Assembly: GCA_036558645.1 (NCBI GenBank)
Contig: DATBFG010000023.1
Coordinates: forward strand, 1 to 59,097
DNA from: DATBFG01 sp036558645
GTDB taxonomy: Bacteria > Acidobacteriota > Terriglobia > Terriglobales > Acidobacteriaceae
Length of the DNA stretch: 59,097 nucleotides
Reading direction: 5' to 3'
Of this stretch, positions 45,208 to 53,540 are shown one piece after another. A model generated the notes under the pieces. That model was not told the DNA's origin. It did not search any database and saw only the letters and a program-made list of their open reading frames with translations. Position numbers and translations under genes: made by a program. How positions within the stretch are numbered: the first letter of the stretch is position 1; each line of letters begins with the position of its first letter.

Positions 45208-45693
45208 ATGTCGACTGACGATCCTCTCGAAACCGCCGCCGAATGCTTTCGTAAGGGATTCGAAGCCCAGTCTAATGGCGACTATGAGCAAGCGCTCGAC
45301 TTTTATAGCCGTTCCATCGTGGCCTATCCCACTCCAGAAGCCTACACCTTCCGAGGTTGGGCCTATTCATTCATGGGCGATTATGACCGAGCCATGTTCG
45401 AATGCTTCCAGGCGATCAAGCTGGATCCGGAGTTCGGCAATCCTTACAACGATATCGGAGCTTACCTGATTGAAAAAGGAAAATGGGACGAAGCCATTCC
45501 TTGGTTTGAACGGGCGATTGAAGCGAAACGCTATGATGCCCGGTGCTATCCCCATTTCAATTTAGGACGCGTTTACGAGCATAAGAATGATTGGCTGAGA
45601 GCTCGAGAATGTTATGTGAAGGCCTATGCGATCGACCACCGTTACACAGCGGCGCTGGCGGGGATTCGTCGCATGCGCGCCCAGTTGAATTAA
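45208..45693 (+). CDS. TPR-repeat protein
   Basis: 161 residues made of about four tetratricopeptide repeats: AAECFRKGFEAQSNGDYEQA, then LDFYSRSIVAYP; AYTFRGWAYSFMGDYDRAMF; PYNDIGAYLIEKGKWDEAIP; and HFNLGRVYEHKNDWLRAREC. No signal peptide, so a cytoplasmic protein-binding scaffold. Partner unknown. It converges on the dehydrogenase gene with a 19-base gap. Confidence 0.85.
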   Translation: MSTDDPLETAAECFRKGFEAQSNGDYEQALDFYSRSIVAYPTPEAYTFRGWAYSFMGDYDRAMFECFQAIKLDPEFGNPYNDIGAYLIEKGKWDEAIPWFERAIEAKRYDARCYPHFNLGRVYEHKNDWLRARECYVKAYAIDHRYTAALAGIRRMRAQLN

Positions 45694-45712
45694 GCTTCCG
45701 ACAACAACGCTT

Positions 45713-46783
45713 TCAGCTGCCTGCCACCTTGTTCGTGACCCACTCCCCAGATTCCCGGGTTCCGAGATTTCCGCCCACATCCACAGTGGATTTCTTTTGG
45801 CGAGCTGCGTCCAACACGGCGTTCTCGATCTTGTCGGCCTCACGCTGCAATCCCAAGTGCGCGAGCAGCATAGCTCCCGTCAAGATGGCGCCAAAAGGGT
45901 TGGCGATGTTCTTTCCTGCAATCGGCGGCGCTGATCCATGTACCGGCTCGAACATCGAAGTTTTACCCGGGTGGATATTCCCACTGGCCGCCATCCCGAG
46001 TCCGCCCTGGAGTCCAGCGGCCAGATCCGTAACGATGTCTCCGAACATGTTGTTGGTGACAATTACGTCGAACTGGCGCGGATCACGCACCATTTGCATG
46101 CATAACGCATCCACGTACATGTGTTCGCTTGTGATGTGGGGATGTTCCTGGGCAACCTGCTTGAAGGTTCGTTGCCACAGGCCGCCAGCATGAGTCATCG
46201 CATTTGACTTGTCGCACATGAGAACCTTGCGACGAGGCGAGCCATCCTGCTTCTTGTTGTTACGGCAATACTCGAAGGCGAAGCGGAGGATTCGTTCTAC
46301 ACCTTTGCGAGTGTTGATGTCCTCCTGAGTCGCGATTTCGTCGGCAGTCCCTTCTTTGAAGACCCCTCCGGCATCGGTGTAAACGCCCTCAGTGTTCTCA
46401 CGTATAACCGTAAAATCGATGTCTTTGGGCTCGATTCCCTTCAGGGGGCACAGTTCCGCGTCCATTAATCGAACCGGCCGCACATTCGCGTAGAGATCCA
46501 TCTTGAAGCGCATGCCCAAGAGGATTTCCTTAGCATGAATGTTGGTTTTCACACGAGGGTCGCCGAAGGCACCGAGAAGAATGGCATCAAAGCCGTCGCC
46601 CAAGGTGGCAAAGCCACCCTGGGGAACCGTGACGCCATCGCGGAGATAACGATCTGCGCCCCAATCGAATTCTGTAAATTCCACGTCTGCGCCGGAGGCT
46701 TTGAGAACATTTACTGCCTGAGGAATGACTTCGCGCCCAATACCATCGCCGGGAAGAACAGCTATTTTCTTCTTCGAGTTCAC
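45713..46783 (-). CDS. Beta-decarboxylating dehydrogenase (isopropylmalate/isocitrate family)
   Basis: 356 residues, the length of 3-isopropylmalate dehydrogenase (LeuB). Seen: the N-terminal IAVLPGDGIGREVIPQAVNV, FKMDLYANVRPVRL with the substrate arginines, CDKSNAMTHAGGLWQRTF, DVIVTNNMFGDIVTDLAAGL and the NAD loop MFEPVHGSAPPIAGKNIANP. The substrate loop reads VIRENTEGVYTD, closer to isocitrate and homoisocitrate dehydrogenases than to the RELTGG usual in LeuB, so the substrate is open. No leu genes adjoin it. The start is GTG. Divergent from the ygfZ gene, 74 bases between starts. Confidence 0.85.
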   Translation of the reverse strand: MNSKKKIAVLPGDGIGREVIPQAVNVLKASGADVEFTEFDWGADRYLRDGVTVPQGGFATLGDGFDAILLGAFGDPRVKTNIHAKEILLGMRFKMDLYANVRPVRLMDAELCPLKGIEPKDIDFTVIRENTEGVYTDAGGVFKEGTADEIATQEDINTRKGVERILRFAFEYCRNNKKQDGSPRRKVLMCDKSNAMTHAGGLWQRTFKQVAQEHPHITSEHMYVDALCMQMVRDPRQFDVIVTNNMFGDIVTDLAAGLQGGLGMAASGNIHPGKTSMFEPVHGSAPPIAGKNIANPFGAILTGAMLLAHLGLQREADKIENAVLDAARQKKSTVDVGGNLGTRESGEWVTNKVAGS

Positions 46784-46840
46784 CGATGCAAAGTAACACA
46801 GCGGGTTGCGGCCACGGAAACCGGCTCTGCTCCCACGCTA

Positions 46841-46846
46841 TATAAT
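46841..46846 (+). promoter_or_regulatory. Candidate -10 hexamer before ygfZ
   Basis: A perfect TATAAT, 11 bases before the ATG at 46858, no Shine-Dalgarno between. The 5' untranslated region would be about 5 bases or none. No good -35. Confidence 0.45.
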
Positions 46847-46857
46847 TATTGATTGCG

Positions 46858-47868
46858 ATGGCGAATATCTCCCCCAGTACCGTGGCCGATAGGGGCAATG
46901 TTGCAGACGATTTTCGCGCCATGATTACCGGTTGTGGCACGTACGAGCTCGATCGAGGGCGAATAGCTCTTACGGGTGTTGACCGCGTTCGATGGATGAA
47001 CGGCATGGTCACTAACAATGTGCGCGATCTCGCTGTTGGCGATGGAGTTTACGGGTTTCTTCTCAACCCGCAGGGACATCCACAGGCCGATCTCTATATC
47101 TACAATCGCGGCGATTGTCTCCTAGTCGATACCGACCGGTCGCAGGTGCAAAAGATGCTGGGCATCTTCGATCACTTCATCATCATGGATGATGTTGAAT
47201 TCGAAGACCGGAGTGACAGGACGAGGGTCCTTGGTTTGGCAGGACCAGGCGCAAGGCGAGTATTGCACAACGTAGATGTTGTCTTCGACGAGCTTAAGAG
47301 TCTGCAGTTTGTCGACGTTGTGTGGCGGGACGCGCAGCTTACCATCACACGTAGTGACAATGCGGCGGTCGAAAGTTACGAGATCGAGTGTAGACCGGCA
47401 AACACTTCGCCCCTGATGCGGGCTTTGATCGAAGCTGGGGCGGTATCAGTTAGAGATGTTGCCTTGGAGTGGTTGCGCATTGCGTCGGGCATTCCCCGCT
47501 ATGGGCAGGACATCCGCGATCGCGATCTGCCGCAAGAAACGGATCAGACGCGAGCCCTGCATTTCAGTAAGGGCTGTTACATTGGCCAAGAAATTGTGGA
47601 ACGTATCCGTTCACGCGGCAACGTTCACCGAAAGTTCACCGGATTCAAAGTGCTGCAAGGCCTCGCTCGCGCGGGGGCCAAGATTCAGATCGATGGCAAG
47701 GAAGTAGGGGACATCACGAGCGTTGCTACAGTTCCCGCACCGCGCGGTAACATGACTCTTGCGCTTGGATATGTGCGTCGCGAGTTCGGGAACCCCGGAA
47801 TCAAGGTGGTCGCCGATGATGCCCAACTGGAAGTTGCCACGCTGCCGTTTAAAGAGGCGTTCAGCTGA
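46858..47868 (+). CDS. ygfZ: YgfZ/GcvT-like folate-binding protein
   Basis: 336 residues. YgfZ uses tetrahydrofolate and supports Fe-S enzymes and tRNA modification. Seen: GVDRVRWMNGMVTNNVRDLA at the N-terminus, GYGFLLNPQGHPQADLYIYN-like GFLLNPQGHPQADLYIYN, and the signature LHFSKGCYIGQEIVERIRSR with the conserved cysteine of KGCYxGQE. A second in-frame TTG at 46849 is an unlikely start. The next gene begins 9 bases after the stop, starting a run of ygfZ, DUF1844, MBL and ribF genes. Confidence 0.92.
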   Translation: MANISPSTVADRGNVADDFRAMITGCGTYELDRGRIALTGVDRVRWMNGMVTNNVRDLAVGDGVYGFLLNPQGHPQADLYIYNRGDCLLVDTDRSQVQKMLGIFDHFIIMDDVEFEDRSDRTRVLGLAGPGARRVLHNVDVVFDELKSLQFVDVVWRDAQLTITRSDNAAVESYEIECRPANTSPLMRALIEAGAVSVRDVALEWLRIASGIPRYGQDIRDRDLPQETDQTRALHFSKGCYIGQEIVERIRSRGNVHRKFTGFKVLQGLARAGAKIQIDGKEVGDITSVATVPAPRGNMTLALGYVRREFGNPGIKVVADDAQLEVATLPFKEAFS

Positions 47869-47877
47869 AGGAGATCT

Positions 47878-48453
47878 ATGCCAGAAAAAAAACAAGAAGG
47901 GTTTACTGTGACGGACCGACGATTGTTTACCTCCGACGGAGATCTGCGGAAAGAGGCCGAGGAGTCGACATCCGAGGCAGCGGCTACGCCACAACAAACG
48001 ACCTCGACAGCTGGGCAAAACGATCTCGGAGGCGAAATTGACGATCGCGGCCCGATCCCGGAGCCCCCTACTGCTCATGAGCAGCAACAACAAGCGGAAG
48101 CCTACAAGAGGTCTTCGAAGGATCTCGACACACGGGTCGAGCTTAGCGGACAGTCCGCCAAAGATCTGGAGATGACGTTCGAGCGGTTCATGGCGTCGTT
48201 GTATATGACCGCGATGCTTCAATTGGGACTGATGCGGGAGGAAGGCGCACCGCCCCGAGTCGATCTCATCGGTGCCCGCCAGACCATCGACACACTGGGG
48301 CTACTGGGGGAAAAAACCAAGGGGAACCTCACACCGGTCGAACAGAATTTCCTGCAAAACTGTCTCTACGAACTACGCATGGCTTACGTGGAAGTGACCA
48401 ACTCTCTCGCCCGCCCGCCACAGACACCAGTCCAGAACACAGGTACTGATTAG
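47878..48453 (+). CDS. DUF1844-domain protein
   Basis: 191 residues. A long polar N-terminal half, rich in Glu, Gln, Thr and Pro, precedes the DUF1844 helical domain (FMASLYMTAMLQLGLMREEG, then DLIGARQTIDTLGLLGEKTK and LTPVEQNFLQNCLYELRMAY). The family has no known function. Its spacing to ygfZ (9 bases, with AAGGAG before the ATG) and to the MBL gene (2 bases) indicates one transcript. Confidence 0.88.
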   Translation: MPEKKQEGFTVTDRRLFTSDGDLRKEAEESTSEAAATPQQTTSTAGQNDLGGEIDDRGPIPEPPTAHEQQQQAEAYKRSSKDLDTRVELSGQSAKDLEMTFERFMASLYMTAMLQLGLMREEGAPPRVDLIGARQTIDTLGLLGEKTKGNLTPVEQNFLQNCLYELRMAYVEVTNSLARPPQTPVQNTGTD

Positions 48454-48455
48454 GA

Positions 48456-49226
48456 ATGAAAGCTATCCTTACCGTTCTGGGAAGTGGCACGTCCATGGGT
48501 GTGCCTACGATCGGGTGCGATTGCGCGGTTTGCCATTCGAGCGACCCACATGATCGCCGGACGCGTCCCTCTATCCTCGTGCAGTATGAGGGCAAGAACG
48601 TCCTCATCGATACGACGCCCGACTTTCGAGAACAGGCTATTCGGGAACAGATTTCGCGACTCGATGCGGTACTTTACACTCACGGCCACGCAGACCACAT
48701 TCTCGGTCTCGACGACCTGCGCCCTCTGACTTTTCATAGGAACGGCCGCATTCCACTTTACGCCCGTGCGGACGCTGCCGACACCATGAAGCAGATATTC
48801 CGTTACATTTTTGAAGACAACTACAAGTACGGCGGGATTGCGAAGGTCGAAATGAAAACTCTCGAGGGGCCGCTCGAGCTGTTCGGCGCACGCTTTGAGC
48901 CGATCCCAATCATGCACGGAGATGCGGAAATCGTGGGGTATCGGTTTGGCTCCGCCGCGTATCTGACGGACTTCAGCGAGATTCCGGCCAGTTCCCTGCC
49001 AAAGTTGCACAATCTGGATATTTTGTTTCTGGACGCGCTTCGGCATAAGCCGCACCCGACGCATTCTACCGTCAACAATTCGCTGAAGATCGTCGAACAA
49101 CTAAAGCCGAAACGGACTTTCTTTACGCACATTTGTCACGATTTGCCGCATGAAGAAACAAATGCTGCACTGCCGTCGAACGTGCGCTTGTCGTACGACG
49201 GACTAAAACTAAATTTCGAGATATAG
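48456..49226 (+). CDS. MBL-fold metallohydrolase (PhnP-like)
   Basis: 256 residues. Metallo-beta-lactamase fold: TVLGSGTSMGVPTIGCDCAV at the N-terminus, SILVQYEGKNVLIDTTPDFR, the zinc motif VLYTHGHADHILGLDDLRPL, then YLTDFSEIP and the later ligands in FFTHICHDLPHEETN. The early cysteine pair (CDCAVC) and the general plan match PhnP-type phosphodiesterases, which cleave cyclic or phosphodiester bonds. The exact substrate is open. It starts 2 bases after the DUF1844 stop. Confidence 0.9.
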   Translation: MKAILTVLGSGTSMGVPTIGCDCAVCHSSDPHDRRTRPSILVQYEGKNVLIDTTPDFREQAIREQISRLDAVLYTHGHADHILGLDDLRPLTFHRNGRIPLYARADAADTMKQIFRYIFEDNYKYGGIAKVEMKTLEGPLELFGARFEPIPIMHGDAEIVGYRFGSAAYLTDFSEIPASSLPKLHNLDILFLDALRHKPHPTHSTVNNSLKIVEQLKPKRTFFTHICHDLPHEETNAALPSNVRLSYDGLKLNFEI

Positions 49227-49260
49227 GTCTGCAGAACACGCATTCTGGCAAGAGAAAGAC

Positions 49261-50196
49261 ATGCACGTATTTCGCAAACTGGATGAAGTCCCTGCTGATT
49301 TCGGGCCTACCATAGTGAGCGTCGGCAACTTTGATGGCGTGCACCGCGCGCACCGGGCGGTGCTTCGAGATATGGTGGCCAGCGCGCGGAAACACAATGC
49401 CAAGGCTGTGGCGGTTACGTTTGAGCCACATCCGATTCGCATTCTCCGGCCGGATTCCGGCCTGAAGTTGATCACACCTGTAGGCGAAAAAATTCGACTG
49501 CTGGAGACGACAGAACTCGATGGGGTGTTGCTACTTCCCTTCACCCGGGATTTGTCGCTGATGACGCCCCACGAATTTGCTCACGAGGTTCTCAAGAAAC
49601 GCTTACGTGCCCTGGAGGTTTACGAGGGATACAACTTCCATTTCGGGCATAAGGCAGCCGGCAACGTGGACATGTTGACCCAGTTCGGGCGCGAACTGGG
49701 ATTTGAAGTTCGGGTTTTCTCGGAGATGACCCTGCGCGGCGAGTCCGTCTCCAGCAGCCATATTCGAAAGCTCATTCAGGCGGGACGCGTCAGCCGCGCG
49801 CGTCACTTGCTTTGTCGTCCCTTCAGCGTCTTGTCGACACCGGGCCGGGGTCGCGGATTCGGTTCCAAATACACCGTACCCACGATCAACCTGAGCCGCT
49901 ACGAGGAGCTCGTTCCTAACGACGGCGTCTACATCACTCGTACGCGTGTGGGAGGGGAGTGCTTCGATTCGGTCACAAATGTCGGGAATCGTCCTACATT
50001 CGGAGCCGACTCATTCGCCATCGAAACCCATCTTCTGAACTTTCACCCGATTGCACTTGCTCCCGATACGGAAATCGAAATCCATTTTCTTCAGCGTTTG
50101 CGCGACGAAATCAAGTTCCCGACCATTGAGGATCTGAAAATTCAGATCGGCAAAGACGTAAAGAAATCCACACGCTACTTCCGACTGTTGGGGTAG
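49261..50196 (+). CDS. ribF: Bifunctional riboflavin kinase / FAD synthetase
   Basis: 311 residues. It makes FMN from riboflavin and FAD from FMN. The N-terminal adenylyltransferase has SVGNFDGVHRAHRAVLRDMV (the usual HxGH reads HRAH) and VTFEPHPIRIL, FTRDLSLMTPHEFAHE, YEGYNFHFGHKAAGN and ESVSSSHIRKLIQAGRV. The C-terminal kinase has PGRGRGFGSKYTVPTINL, and GVYITRTRVGGECFDSVTNV with GNRPTF and IETHLLNF. It lies 34 bases after the MBL gene and 80 bases before the transporter. Confidence 0.95.
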   Translation: MHVFRKLDEVPADFGPTIVSVGNFDGVHRAHRAVLRDMVASARKHNAKAVAVTFEPHPIRILRPDSGLKLITPVGEKIRLLETTELDGVLLLPFTRDLSLMTPHEFAHEVLKKRLRALEVYEGYNFHFGHKAAGNVDMLTQFGRELGFEVRVFSEMTLRGESVSSSHIRKLIQAGRVSRARHLLCRPFSVLSTPGRGRGFGSKYTVPTINLSRYEELVPNDGVYITRTRVGGECFDSVTNVGNRPTFGADSFAIETHLLNFHPIALAPDTEIEIHFLQRLRDEIKFPTIEDLKIQIGKDVKKSTRYFRLLG

Positions 50197-50276
50197 CAGA
50201 AACCATCCACCCTTTTTGCAATGATTCTGGTTGTTTTTGTTTGCCAATTCCCAGCTGAAAATTGACAATCCCTCGG

Positions 50277-51527
50277 ATGGCCACTCCCAACACTGGCTTC
50301 CGGCAAATCACCTCCGCGCAACGGCGGACCTTGCTTGCCGCCGCACTCGGCTGGATGCTCGACGCCTTTGACGCCATGCTGTACGCGCTGGTGCTCACGC
50401 ATGTGATGCGGGACCTCGGCATGAGCAAGGGTACTGCTGGTCTGCTGAATACGCTAACTTTGCTCGCATCCGGCATTGGCGGCGTTGCGTTCGGATTCCT
50501 GGCAGACCGCATCGGCCGCAAGCGAGCACTCATGCTGAGCATACTCACGTATTCTGTCTGTTCGTTTGCCTCCGGGCTTTCCACTTCCATCCTAATGCTG
50601 GCGATTTTCCGGTTCATTCTTGGCCTTGGCATGGGAGGGGAATGGAACACTGGAGCATCACTCGTCGCTGAGACGTGGCCTACGGAGCTTCGCGCCAAGG
50701 CTATCGCGATCGTGCAAAGCTCTTGGGCGATCGGCTACGCACTGGCCGCACTCGTGGCCGGAATCGTCCTGCAATATTCCAACTGGCGGATGGTGTTTTT
50801 TGTCGGCATCATTCCTGCGGCAATCACATTCTGGATCCAAAAGAGCGTTCCGGAGTCGCCGATGTGGCAGGAGCAGCAGGCAGGGCTGGCTAGGGATTCC
50901 GGCCGGCCTCTTAAAGGCAGCTTCCTGCATATCTTCCAGCAGCCCTACCTCAAATACACACTTGCATTGCTGTTTCTGAATTTTTTTGGGATGTTCGGCT
51001 GGTGGGGTCTGTTTACATGGATCCCACCCTACCTGTCATTGCCGGTTGAGCAAGGAGGACGCGGCTTCAGCGTAATGGGGACGACGACATTGCTGCTGGT
51101 CTTGAATCTGTGCGGAATGTTCCCCGGCTATGCCGGCTTCGGATGGGTCGCCGACCACCTCGGCCGCAGGAAGTCATTCATCCTTTACACATTCATGGCT
51201 GCCGTCCTCGTACCCTTCTACGCGATGGCACGCCAACCCTCGGTCTTGTTGGTTCTCGGATCGATCGTCGCCTTTTTTGGAACTGGATTCTTCTCCGGAT
51301 CAGGAATTATTGGCAGTGAAATTTTTCCCACCAGCGTGCGAGCCAGGGCGCTTGGATTCACCTACAACGGAGCGCGCACCATGAGTTCCGTATCTCCTTT
51401 TGTGATCGGATGGGTAGGCGAGAGTAGAGGGTTGAGCTCTGCGTTCTATCTTTGCGCAGCTTCGTTTTTCATGGCCTCGCTAGTTGCAACCCAGTTACCG
51501 GAAACAAAGGGTAAGCATCTCGAGTAG
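50277..51527 (+). CDS. MFS transporter (organic-anion type)
   Basis: 416 residues, twelve predicted membrane helices, a standard major facilitator length. Helix 1 carries LGWMLDAFDAMLYALVL, and the loop 2-3 motif is GFLADRIGRKRALML, repeated after helix 8 as GWVADHLGRRKSFIL. The helix-1 motif DAFD is seen in the organic and sialic acid or aromatic acid transporters; the substrate is not known. The ATG at 50277 is preferred over a TTG at 50262. It converges on lepB with 17 bases between stops. Confidence 0.9.
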   Translation: MATPNTGFRQITSAQRRTLLAAALGWMLDAFDAMLYALVLTHVMRDLGMSKGTAGLLNTLTLLASGIGGVAFGFLADRIGRKRALMLSILTYSVCSFASGLSTSILMLAIFRFILGLGMGGEWNTGASLVAETWPTELRAKAIAIVQSSWAIGYALAALVAGIVLQYSNWRMVFFVGIIPAAITFWIQKSVPESPMWQEQQAGLARDSGRPLKGSFLHIFQQPYLKYTLALLFLNFFGMFGWWGLFTWIPPYLSLPVEQGGRGFSVMGTTTLLLVLNLCGMFPGYAGFGWVADHLGRRKSFILYTFMAAVLVPFYAMARQPSVLLVLGSIVAFFGTGFFSGSGIIGSEIFPTSVRARALGFTYNGARTMSSVSPFVIGWVGESRGLSSAFYLCAASFFMASLVATQLPETKGKHLE

Positions 51528-51544
51528 TCGTCGCAAGGAAGGGA

Positions 51545-52135
51545 TTAGCGCAGGCGTCCGAGTTTATCCATCGGCCAGTAACCGAAGACCGCTTTGCCGT
51601 AGGTGAACGACGCATCCACCGGGCCGAAGTCACGGCTGTCATTCGACATGCTGCGATGATCGCCCAGAACGTAGTAGCTATTCGAAGGCACGACAATCTC
51701 CGGATATGATCTTAAGTCGCTATAAGCTTCGGGGACGTAATCCTCGACCAACTGCTTTCCGTTCACGTAGACCTCACCCTGGTCGATACGGATTCGATCT
51801 CCGGAAAGCCCCACTACGCGCTTAATAAAACTCTTCGACGGATCGCGCGGGTAGCGGAAGACGATGATGTCGCCACGCTCGATGGGCTCGAGCCGGTAGA
51901 CGAACTTGTTGACAAAGATGCGCTCCTGATCCTGCAGCGACGGCATCATGCTGGTGCCTTCGACCTTTACTGGCTGGTACAGAAAAATGATGATGAATGC
52001 GGATATTCCGAGCGATAGCACCAAATCCCGCAGCCATACCATGAGCAACGGAACGGCACGCGAAGCTGACTTCGACGTTAGCTCCGTCGATTGGGCAACG
52101 ACCGGCGAATCTGAAGAAAGGTCCTGCGTCACCAT
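51545..52135 (-). CDS. lepB: Signal peptidase I
   Basis: 196 residues. It cleaves signal peptides from exported proteins on the outer face of the inner membrane. One membrane helix (LVLSLGISAFIIIFLYQPV) is followed by the catalytic Ser in VEGTSMMPSL and the Lys in KSFIKRVVGLSGDRI; GDHRSMSNDSRDFGPV is the conserved box E. Divergent from the PCYCGC-type gene. Confidence 0.95.
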   Translation of the reverse strand: MVTQDLSSDSPVVAQSTELTSKSASRAVPLLMVWLRDLVLSLGISAFIIIFLYQPVKVEGTSMMPSLQDQERIFVNKFVYRLEPIERGDIIVFRYPRDPSKSFIKRVVGLSGDRIRIDQGEVYVNGKQLVEDYVPEAYSDLRSYPEIVVPSNSYYVLGDHRSMSNDSRDFGPVDASFTYGKAVFGYWPMDKLGRLR

Positions 52136-52276
52136 CTTTAATTGATTATACGGATCAACTCGGCCCGGTAGAAGGTGGCCTGCAACTCACCCGCATTACC
52201 ATGGAACGCCTGCCGGCGTGGACTTCCTGCATTCGTCTTAGTTCGGTTACAATATTGCGACCGAGGAGACCCATTC

Positions 52277-52732
52277 ATGTTGAAGCGCGGCATGGCTTCG
52301 GCCTTTTTGTTTCTAGCCATCATAGCGGTTTCAGTCCCTTGGGCTACTTCGCAGGAGGCCGGTCAGGTGCCTGCTTATAACGCAGGCCCCCCGGCAAAAG
52401 GCACCAAGCTTCCGGCGCTGTTGAGCAAGGATCAACTTTGGGCCGAAAACGCGCAATACCCGTATCAAAGACATGCGTACGAGCTCGCGTCGAAGATTCC
52501 GAACGTGATTCATCAGCAACCCTGCTATTGCTATTGCGACCGTATGGGTCACAACAGCCTGCACAGCTGCTTTGAAGGCACCCATGGCGCGCAGTGTTCT
52601 GTCTGCTTGAAAGAGCTTTACTACTCGTACACCGAGCACCAGAAGGGCAAGACTGCCGCCCAAATTCGCAAGGGAATCATTAGCGGCGAATGGAAACAGG
52701 TGAATTTGGAGACGGCGTCCTCGATTAACTAA
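52277..52732 (+). CDS. Secreted protein with PCYCGC-type cysteine motif
   Basis: 151 residues. A signal peptide (MASAFLFLAIIAVSVPWATS) precedes a region with six cysteines: QQPCYCYCDRMGHNSLHSCF, then EGTHGAQCSVCLKEL. The first block resembles the PCYCGC motif family (PF13798); here the third residue pair is CYC. The cysteines and histidines suggest metal or redox binding, but function is unknown. GAGGAG at 52263-52268 supports the ATG. Divergent from lepB, convergent with nothing; the TPR gene follows 140 bases downstream. Confidence 0.8.
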   Translation: MLKRGMASAFLFLAIIAVSVPWATSQEAGQVPAYNAGPPAKGTKLPALLSKDQLWAENAQYPYQRHAYELASKIPNVIHQQPCYCYCDRMGHNSLHSCFEGTHGAQCSVCLKELYYSYTEHQKGKTAAQIRKGIISGEWKQVNLETASSIN

Positions 52733-52872
52733 AACTGACGTTTGGCGCATGGGCTGCGCCAGTTGACGAGTTCCGAAAAGCCGCGTATACCTGCTGCCAC
52801 CACCGCATTGACGTGGTTTTCCACAGCCATGTTGTCGGTCTCCTTCGAGGGATGACCAAAAGGTGCAGCGGG

Positions 52873-53532
52873 ATGAAGAAGAAGCCGCCAGCGAAAGTTG
52901 AGCCATCTTCATCTAAGTCGCTGACAAAAGGAGTGTTTACGAAGACCTCAGGAAGAGTACTGCAAATGGCGCAAAAGTCGACACCGAAGAAATCGCTGAT
53001 GGATGATCCGCAATATTCACAGGCGGTGCAAAACTACGAAGCTGGCCTCCGTGCCATGCAAGAGCACAAGTTCGACAAGGCGAAGACGTACCTGCAGAAG
53101 GTAATCGCAGGGCCGGCTAAGGAACTTGTCGACCGCGCCAATGTACACCTCAACATTTGCAACCAACACGCTGAACGCGCGGCTACCCAATTCCGAAGTC
53201 CGGAAGAGCACTACGACTATGCGGTTTCTCTGATGAATATAGGGGACTACGTTGGCGCACGCGAACATCTCGATAAGCTGTGCAAACAGGTTCCCAAGGC
53301 TGACTATGTGTCGTACGGTTTGGCGGCCCTGGATTGCTTGACCGGGCACATTGAGGAGGCCCTTCGGCATCTGGACGAAGCCATAAGGATTAATCCATCT
53401 CTGCGGTTCCAGGCACGCAATGATTCGGACTTCCAGCACCTGGCGGAAGATCCTCGCTTCACCGAGTTGCTCTACCCAGATCCCAGCGCTGAAATTGCTG
53501 CCCCCGAGATCGTTCCCGACGAGGAACGGTAG
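52873..53532 (+). CDS. TPR protein with basic N-terminus
   Basis: 219 residues. The first 50 are rich in Lys, Ser and Thr (MKKKPPAKVEPSSSKSLTKG), likely disordered. TPR-like helices follow: AVQNYEAGLRAMQEHKFDKA, HYDYAVSLMNIGDYVGAREH and DYVSYGLAALDCLTGHIEEA. An acidic C-terminus ends it. The start is not certain: ATG at 52852 is possible. It lies 8 bases upstream of yvcK, likely in the same transcript. Confidence 0.75.
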   Translation: MKKKPPAKVEPSSSKSLTKGVFTKTSGRVLQMAQKSTPKKSLMDDPQYSQAVQNYEAGLRAMQEHKFDKAKTYLQKVIAGPAKELVDRANVHLNICNQHAERAATQFRSPEEHYDYAVSLMNIGDYVGAREHLDKLCKQVPKADYVSYGLAALDCLTGHIEEALRHLDEAIRINPSLRFQARNDSDFQHLAEDPRFTELLYPDPSAEIAAPEIVPDEER

Positions 53533-53540
53533 GCGCGCAA

